A stretch of 64,000 nucleotides of DNA, taken from the NCBI GenBank assembly GCA_005656395.1, contig SRSI01000028.1:930001-994000 (forward strand), read 5' to 3'. The notes beneath the pieces are model-generated. The model ran no database searches, was not told where the DNA came from, and worked only from the letters and a program-made list of their open reading frames with translations. The position numbers and the translations under genes were made by a program. Shown here piece by piece: positions 58,999-64,000 of this stretch; position 1 is the first letter of the stretch, and each line of letters opens with the position of its first letter. Origin of the DNA: Strongyloides papillosus (lineage: Eukaryota; Nematoda; Chromadorea; Rhabditida; Strongyloididae).

Positions 58999-60511
58999 TA
59001 CACACAAAACCTAAACATGCCTTTTCAACTAAAAATGCTCAGAATGCTACAAAATGCAGGTGATGTTAAAATAACCGACCATCCAAAATGGCGTAAGCAA
59101 CAGGCTACATTCTTTCCTATTTTACATCTACATTCTAAGTCATTTTTTATTCTATTGTTGTACAAATTTTGCATACATATTTTTAGATCATTTTGTGTAT
59201 ACGTTGAAATTTGTTTTGCATATACATTTCTACTTCGTTTTGTATATGCAAAGTGAGCTTAAATTTAGCCTGTAATTTTATCTATCTTAAATGTTTTTTA
59301 GACTTCCAAAGTTTTTTAGTGATTGACCCTGTTTTTAAAGTTATTAAAAATTTTTATTTGTTTATTTACCCATTTTATACTATTTCACAAATTTATTAAT
59401 GTTTTTACACAAATTTGAAAGTTGATACAAAAAGGTAATAATAAATACAGATAATAAGAGAAGAAATAACGGCATTAGTTTTTAATAACACATACTTACA
59501 CGTATTTTTATATTATTACATTTATTTTTGAACCGTAAAATTTATTTTATTAGTCTTAAAGATCTAGTAATTATCAAGTACAATAATATTTATTAGATAT
59601 TATACGAGTCTGTTAAAGTCTCTTACCAAATTAGACATCCTTTTAAAGTTTAACTTGAAATAAACGCGATGGACCACACATTACTGTGAAATCTAAAATT
59701 CTTAGTTTTAATTAGTGATCTTATAACAATAATTACATTTGAAACTTTTTACATTGATAAAAAACTAAGATCGTAATATGTTAACATAAAAGAAATTTCA
59801 CTACCACTTATTACTACTACAATTTTAGGCATTAAATGTTCTATGGTTATTTTATAGAGTAAGAATTATGCTTATTAGCAGTTGTAGCCGGTGATTTTAT
59901 ATATGTATGAGATTTTAAAAAATTACTAGGAAACTCTTAATTGTTAGTTGATTGAAGAGAATCAAGAGTGTACCACAAATAATGTGATTTTTTTGTAGAC
60001 ATCGTAAAAAGAATTATTTATTTAAGAGTTTATTATTTAAATAATAAGATATTTTTTATTATTTTGTTTGGTTTAAATATTTTTAACAAGAAAATTAAAA
60101 TGAAGTTTTAAAAATACCAAACTTTTATTTTTGTTTCTTTTGTTACTATTTTATATTAAGTAAAAATATTATATTCTATCGATAAAGAATCAATGTCTTT
60201 TTTAATTTATAGAAAAAAAGTTTTTAAAATCTTTTAATTAATTATAATAATTACAAAACTATGAAACTTACATATTAGGGGTAAACCATATACTACATTC
60301 TAGTTCATCTTGTATGTAGATTCTACTTCATTTTGAGCACACATTTTAACTCGTTTTGGATATGCAAAATAAGATAGAATGTGCATGCAAAACTAGCTAG
60401 AATGTGTTTGCAAAACGGGTAAAAAACCTAGGCCCCAAAATCCTATCGAATATAGCCCTTTTTTTGTATAAATCATATTGGTCCAAAAGACATGTTTAGG
60501 TTTTGTGTGTA
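58999..60511. mobile_element. Non-autonomous TIR element, about 1.5 kb
   Basis: TACACACAAAACCTAAACAT at 58999 is matched exactly by its complement ending at 60511. Inside both ends the text is unrelated, so the TIR is short (about 21 bp). Subterminal stretches repeat a cgttttg-atatgcaaa motif (59160-59255 and 60290-60420). No ORF resembles a transposase. Target duplication is not clear. Confidence 0.6.
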
Positions 60512-60574
60512 ACAATCTCATTCACATGTCGAAGTATTTCTTTTTCTTTATCACTAAAATCAAAGAGTCTACCG

Positions 60575-60775
60575 CTATAGCAGAAAATATATACTTTTTT
60601 TTATTATTTTAGCTTTTCTCTTTTTCTTTTCAGTTGTAACAAAATTTGTGACATTATCATTAACATGAAAGTTGCTGATGGGAGTATCAGAAGCATCATT
60701 AGATTTGACTAACGCGGAAGAGAAAACTGTATTAAAAAATACTTCTGCTGGAGTACCTTGATCAAATGTAGATGA
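60575..60775 (-). CDS. Candidate exon, family unknown
   Basis: A 66-codon frame with coding character: SSTFDQGTPAEVFFNT, SNDASDTPISNFHVND, then TTEKKKRKAKIIKK, a nuclear-localisation-like basic tail. There is no ATG near the start, and AAATTAG upstream could be an acceptor. It ends TAG. It might be a terminal exon of a nuclear protein. Evidence is weak. Confidence 0.3.
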   Translation of the reverse strand, partial: SSTFDQGTPAEVFFNTVFSSALVKSNDASDTPISNFHVNDNVTNFVTTEKKKRKAKIIKKSIYFLL

Positions 60776-61185
60776 TTAAATCTAATTTGATATAGAGCTG
60801 TATTAATTATACACAAAAATTATCGTTTTTCGTCGTCTAGTTATGTAATATTCATTTTTTTATTTATTAAATATGATAGATTTTGAGCAAATCAAGTTGC
60901 ACCTATAGCGTATAAATTTAAATATTAAATGTTATTAAACAATAATTTTAGTTAAAAATATAACAGAAAATATTTTTACAATATTATAAGTAATGACACT
61001 TTATATTCATTTTTTAAAAATTTATAGTTAAAAATTTTAAACAAACATTTTTAATGAAATAATTTTTTTAAATAAGATAAATCATGGGTACCTCTCATCT
61101 GAGGAAGTGGACCTAGATTCAAAAAAGAAAATGTCTAAAATTAATATGATCGACACCCACCAGAACCATCATTAACATTTGGTGA

Positions 61186-61765
61186 ATAAAAGTTCAAGAA
61201 CGTAAACTATATTTTAGAAAATCAAAAGACAATTATGCTGATAAATTGGCTACCAGTAAAACACAAAACTCAACACACAATACTAATAAGATTATTAGTA
61301 ATAAACAATATTTCACGTCATAAACATCTGGTGTTATAAACAATTACAAACTAGGTCAAGAAATTTAAAATTCAAGAATGCTTAATTACAAACGTCGTTA
61401 CAGTATCCAAAGGAAAAATTATAGTTCCATATACAAACATTAACTTTAATTTAAATATACAAAGAAAATACTCTAATACCAACTATTTCTACATTCAAAC
61501 AAGTCTACGTAAATTAGAAGATAAATGAGATTTTTCTAAAACCACACAGTATTCCTCAAATATAGATAACCACGTGGAAATTATCGATGATGAAGATTCA
61601 ACAATATAGAAGAGAATTTTTTAACCAACAACTACATTTCCTTTTACCATTCAGAGTTACAATCCAAGAAAACATTTGTTTGTTAAAGCTAACCTTGGAC
61701 ACTATTTTGATACCCGGTTCGAAACTGCAAGCGATATACCAAATGTATACAGATAACATACAGAT
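61186..61765 (+). pseudogene. Decayed coding stretch, family unknown
   Basis: First block 61186-61323 (VQERKLYFRKSKDNYADK to TAA). A second frame from 61355 contains ECLITNVVTVSKGK, then IQTSLRKLEDK, TGA (61526), DNHVEIIDDEDSTI, TAG (61607), TAA (61622), and PTTTFPFTIQSYNPRK to about 61765. Three stops in one continuous reading frame with clear protein-like text indicate a pseudogene. No family is recognised. Confidence 0.35.
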
Positions 61766-61870
61766 TTGTATACGTGCAGTATCTGTACACTGTACAGAAA
61801 GCTAAAAGCTGTATATAAGCTGTATGTTACTGTACACAGGTAAACGCTGTATATTAAACTGTATACAGCA
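61736..61870. repeat. Cluster of CTGTATA / TGTATAC / TGTACA motifs
   Basis: Within about 135 bp, GTATAC, CTGTATA or TGTACA cores occur at least ten times in both orientations. Examples are TGTATACAG, GTATCTGTACAC, GCTGTATATAAGCTGTATG and CTGTATACAGC. The spacing is irregular, so it is not a simple satellite. Confidence 0.5.
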
Positions 61871-63080
61871 AAAATAATGCTTTAAAAAAGGTTATAAAAA
61901 TTGAGTTGAAGAATAATAAATAAAAATAAATAATAAATTTACCTGTAACGAAAGAAAAAAGCATAGATACAACAAAAGATTAATACATAATATCATATAT
62001 ATTGAAGCATCTTTTTTCAAGACCAGCTATGCTCTAAATGGTTGTTCAAAACTTTCAGGTGTCCTTTGCCGTTCATGACAATCCAAAATAGCCCAAAATA
62101 TTTTAAAATTAAAAAAAGTAATATCCGAAATAAATTTTTTAAAAATTCAGCTTTTTTTGATTATATTAGTTCATCCAATTCTAGTAGAATCCATTATTGA
62201 AGATCAGCAAGTCTTTACGAGTCCTTCCTAGTCTATGCTAGTCCAGAACAACGTAAAATAAAAAGAAGATAAAAATATAGTAAGTAATATTAGATTTAAA
62301 AAGACTTATATTTTGTGTTAAAGTTTGGCAAAGTCCCAAGAGGTGCTGCGAAGCCCCCAAAAGTCCGCCTCAGTACAAAATAATCTAAAATAAAAAAACT
62401 CAATAATATCGGAAGTAAAAACTTAGCCCCCTCTTTCCATCAGCTCTTTCTCCTTCTCCCAGTGAACTTTCAGTCTATCACCAATGTACACTGTGATCAT
62501 TGCTTAATTGACCTCCCTTCTTTATATTCAAAATCCTGTCATTGAGACCAGTACAAAAAAAGCTATATACCCATCCTTTTACTCATTCCTAATGGTAGAG
62601 GCACCAGCATATTCCATGATAGCTAGAGATAAAATATATTTTAATAATAACTTCAAAAGTTTACTCTTTGTCTAGATCATCTTCCGAAGCAGACTGTGGA
62701 CATTCATTTGTCTATAGTTACTCATATTTTTTATTTTTTTTGAAAATGCAGTTTCGCTTGTCCATGGGTATTCATGGGTAAGCTAATTTCCACTGTTTCT
62801 TTTTTAATTTAATTAGAGTAGGGGCCGCTGTGAACTGCATACATCTATATAAAGTGAATCCAATGGAATAATTAAAAAATAAGTTAGTAAAAAATGCTTT
62901 TTCGCTTTCCCATATTTTGCATGTTTATAAAAAAAAGTCATTTCACTTACCCATAGACAAGCGAACGTTCTCTTTCTTAACTTTTCATCATTAAATAAAT
63001 ATTTATTCTATCACTCTCAAATTCTTGCTCTACTGGTTTTTTGTGCATCTTAACATTATTCCTTAAATGAAAATCAATAA
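61871..63080. other. AT-rich DNA with a degenerate repeat
   Basis: Phrases of the type caaaata-cccaaaata...aatatc-gaaataa recur near 62085, 62250 and 62375, roughly 150 bp apart. Short C-rich text at 62430-62520 lacks a usable frame on either strand. No gene is seen. Confidence 0.35.
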
Positions 63081-63317
63081 AGTCAAAATGTTGACTGTGC
63101 TTCTGAACAAGCTGATGATAAAGAAAAAGATGAAAAAGAAAAGGATAAAGAAAGTGATAGAGAAGGAAAAGATAAAGAAAAGGTTGAAAGAGAAGATAAA
63201 GAATTAACAAATGCAAATGAACTTTCTTCGGTAGAGTCAAAAAAAATTTTGTCTTTAAAAGCTGATAGATTCTTAGTTAAGAGTGAGCATTTACGAAGAT
63301 TCAAATATATGAGTTGA
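63081..63317 (+). CDS. Candidate exon, charged KE-rich low-complexity protein
   Basis: A 78-codon frame with many K/D/E residues (DDKEKDEKEKDKESD) followed by less biased SSVESKKILSLKADRF and a final TGA. There is no ATG near its start, and AATAAAG precedes it. It could be an exon of a larger gene with an acidic/basic repeat, but A-rich text can mimic this composition. Confidence 0.3.
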   Translation, partial: SQNVDCASEQADDKEKDEKEKDKESDREGKDKEKVEREDKELTNANELSSVESKKILSLKADRFLVKSEHLRRFKYMS

Positions 63318-64000
63318 AGTCAGAAAAATAAAATTATAAGAATGCAAAATCAACATAATCAAGAAATAAAATTCATAAAAAAGTTTGAGAAACAGTTGAG
63401 GAAGAAACCTCAAAATTCTACTTAACGCTCGACAAATTTATGTTTGATCTTGAGGATTCTTTTTTATTGGCGAATACCCGTCAAATGAGAGATCTCTATA
63501 ATTTATTAAACATTTCAACCTTTATTTTGTTAAAATTGACCAGGAAAACTGCAGCAAATTTTTTAGAAGAAGAATAATAAGTAAGGAAGACTTAAAGAGT
63601 TTAGTTACTTCAAAAAAATAAGCAAATTTAATTTTTAATAAAATTTATTTGATATTCTTATTTTAAAATTCATTTTTAATAATATTACATTTTTTAAGAG
63701 TTAGTCAATTGTAGTATTTAAAATTAATAGTAATATAATATTTCAGAAAAAGTAACCATTTTATAATAAAAAATCTTTCAAGTTAGTTGTTAGATGTTAT
63801 AATAAATAAAACGACTTAATATTTTATATATTTACTATTTCATAGTCATCGTTTATTCTCTAACGACAATAATAATGAGTAAGCACAAATTGAAAAAACT
63901 GTTAACATTTACTGTAATTTATTGAAGAAATCAAAGAATATTGATAAAAATTTTAAATAAGAACAAAAAACATTCTGTTGTATACGAAAGATACTTGTAT
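63318..64000. other. AT-rich end of window
   Basis: No feature supported. Confidence 0.4.

Noticed and set aside
61705..61730. GGTTCGAAAC text as a tRNA T-arm
   Set aside because: No acceptor, D or anticodon stems can be formed around it.
63083..63304. Minus-strand Ser/Phe/Leu-rich ORFs at 62977-63304
   Set aside because: Shadows of the plus-strand Lys/Glu-rich frame at 63081-63317.

Overview
The window is very AT-rich eukaryotic DNA, almost certainly from an animal. The most believable host genes are lysine/asparagine/isoleucine-rich and have very short GT-AG introns (37, 43 and 49 bp by my reading). That suits a compact AT-rich invertebrate such as a nematode. The repeats (a Helitron with a protease, Ty3/gypsy-type LTR elements, Tc1/mariner-like foldbacks, an IS630/Tc1-like transposase scrap of a kind common in arthropods) do not settle the phylum. 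No tRNA, rRNA, CRISPR or bacterial feature was seen.

Layout. 1-4.1 kb: two likely host genes, a single-pass membrane protein (+) and a spliced multi-pass protein resembling the membrane part of a TRP channel but without a visible pore (-). 4.4-4.8 kb: a GC-richer repeat. 5056-14508: a 9.5-kb Helitron (+) with a ~520-bp tandem array in its leader, a C76/OTU-like cysteine protease, a repeated coiled-coil region, an HUH Rep and an intact PIF1 helicase. 14.8-18.7 kb: a transposase scrap, an LTR-like sequence, and two plus-strand genes of unknown family, each with its own TTAATAAA signal. 18.8-24.95 kb: LTR element 1 (-), whose polyprotein carries a signal-peptide/Cys-containing/coiled-coil region between the gag-like basic region and protease. 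24951-29333: LTR element 2 (-), complete with LTRs, PBS and PPT. 29334-39054: a second Helitron copy, inverted and cut off at its helicase by element 2. The two Helitrons thus form inverted arms of 9-10 kb around the LTR elements.

39-50.6 kb: decayed fragments, a gypsy RT relic, a foldback pair, a spliced CACTA-like transposase-derived gene and an unknown three-exon gene. 50642-57428: LTR element 3 (+) with apparently identical 176-bp LTRs, a frameshift in RT, and two nested DNA-transposon insertions. 57.4-64 kb: mostly non-coding AT-rich DNA with one 1.5-kb TIR element, a CTGTATA-motif cluster, one decayed coding stretch and two weak exon candidates.

How it fits together. Most of the window is a nested-transposon landscape. 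Element 2 has no target-site duplication and ends where Helitron copy 2 and element 1 are both truncated, so it probably marks a rearrangement. The Helitron copies share several stops and frameshifts, so they descend from an already damaged copy or were duplicated as a segment. The least explained parts are the plus-strand genes beside element 1, element 1's membrane/coiled-coil module, and the pore-less TRP-like gene.
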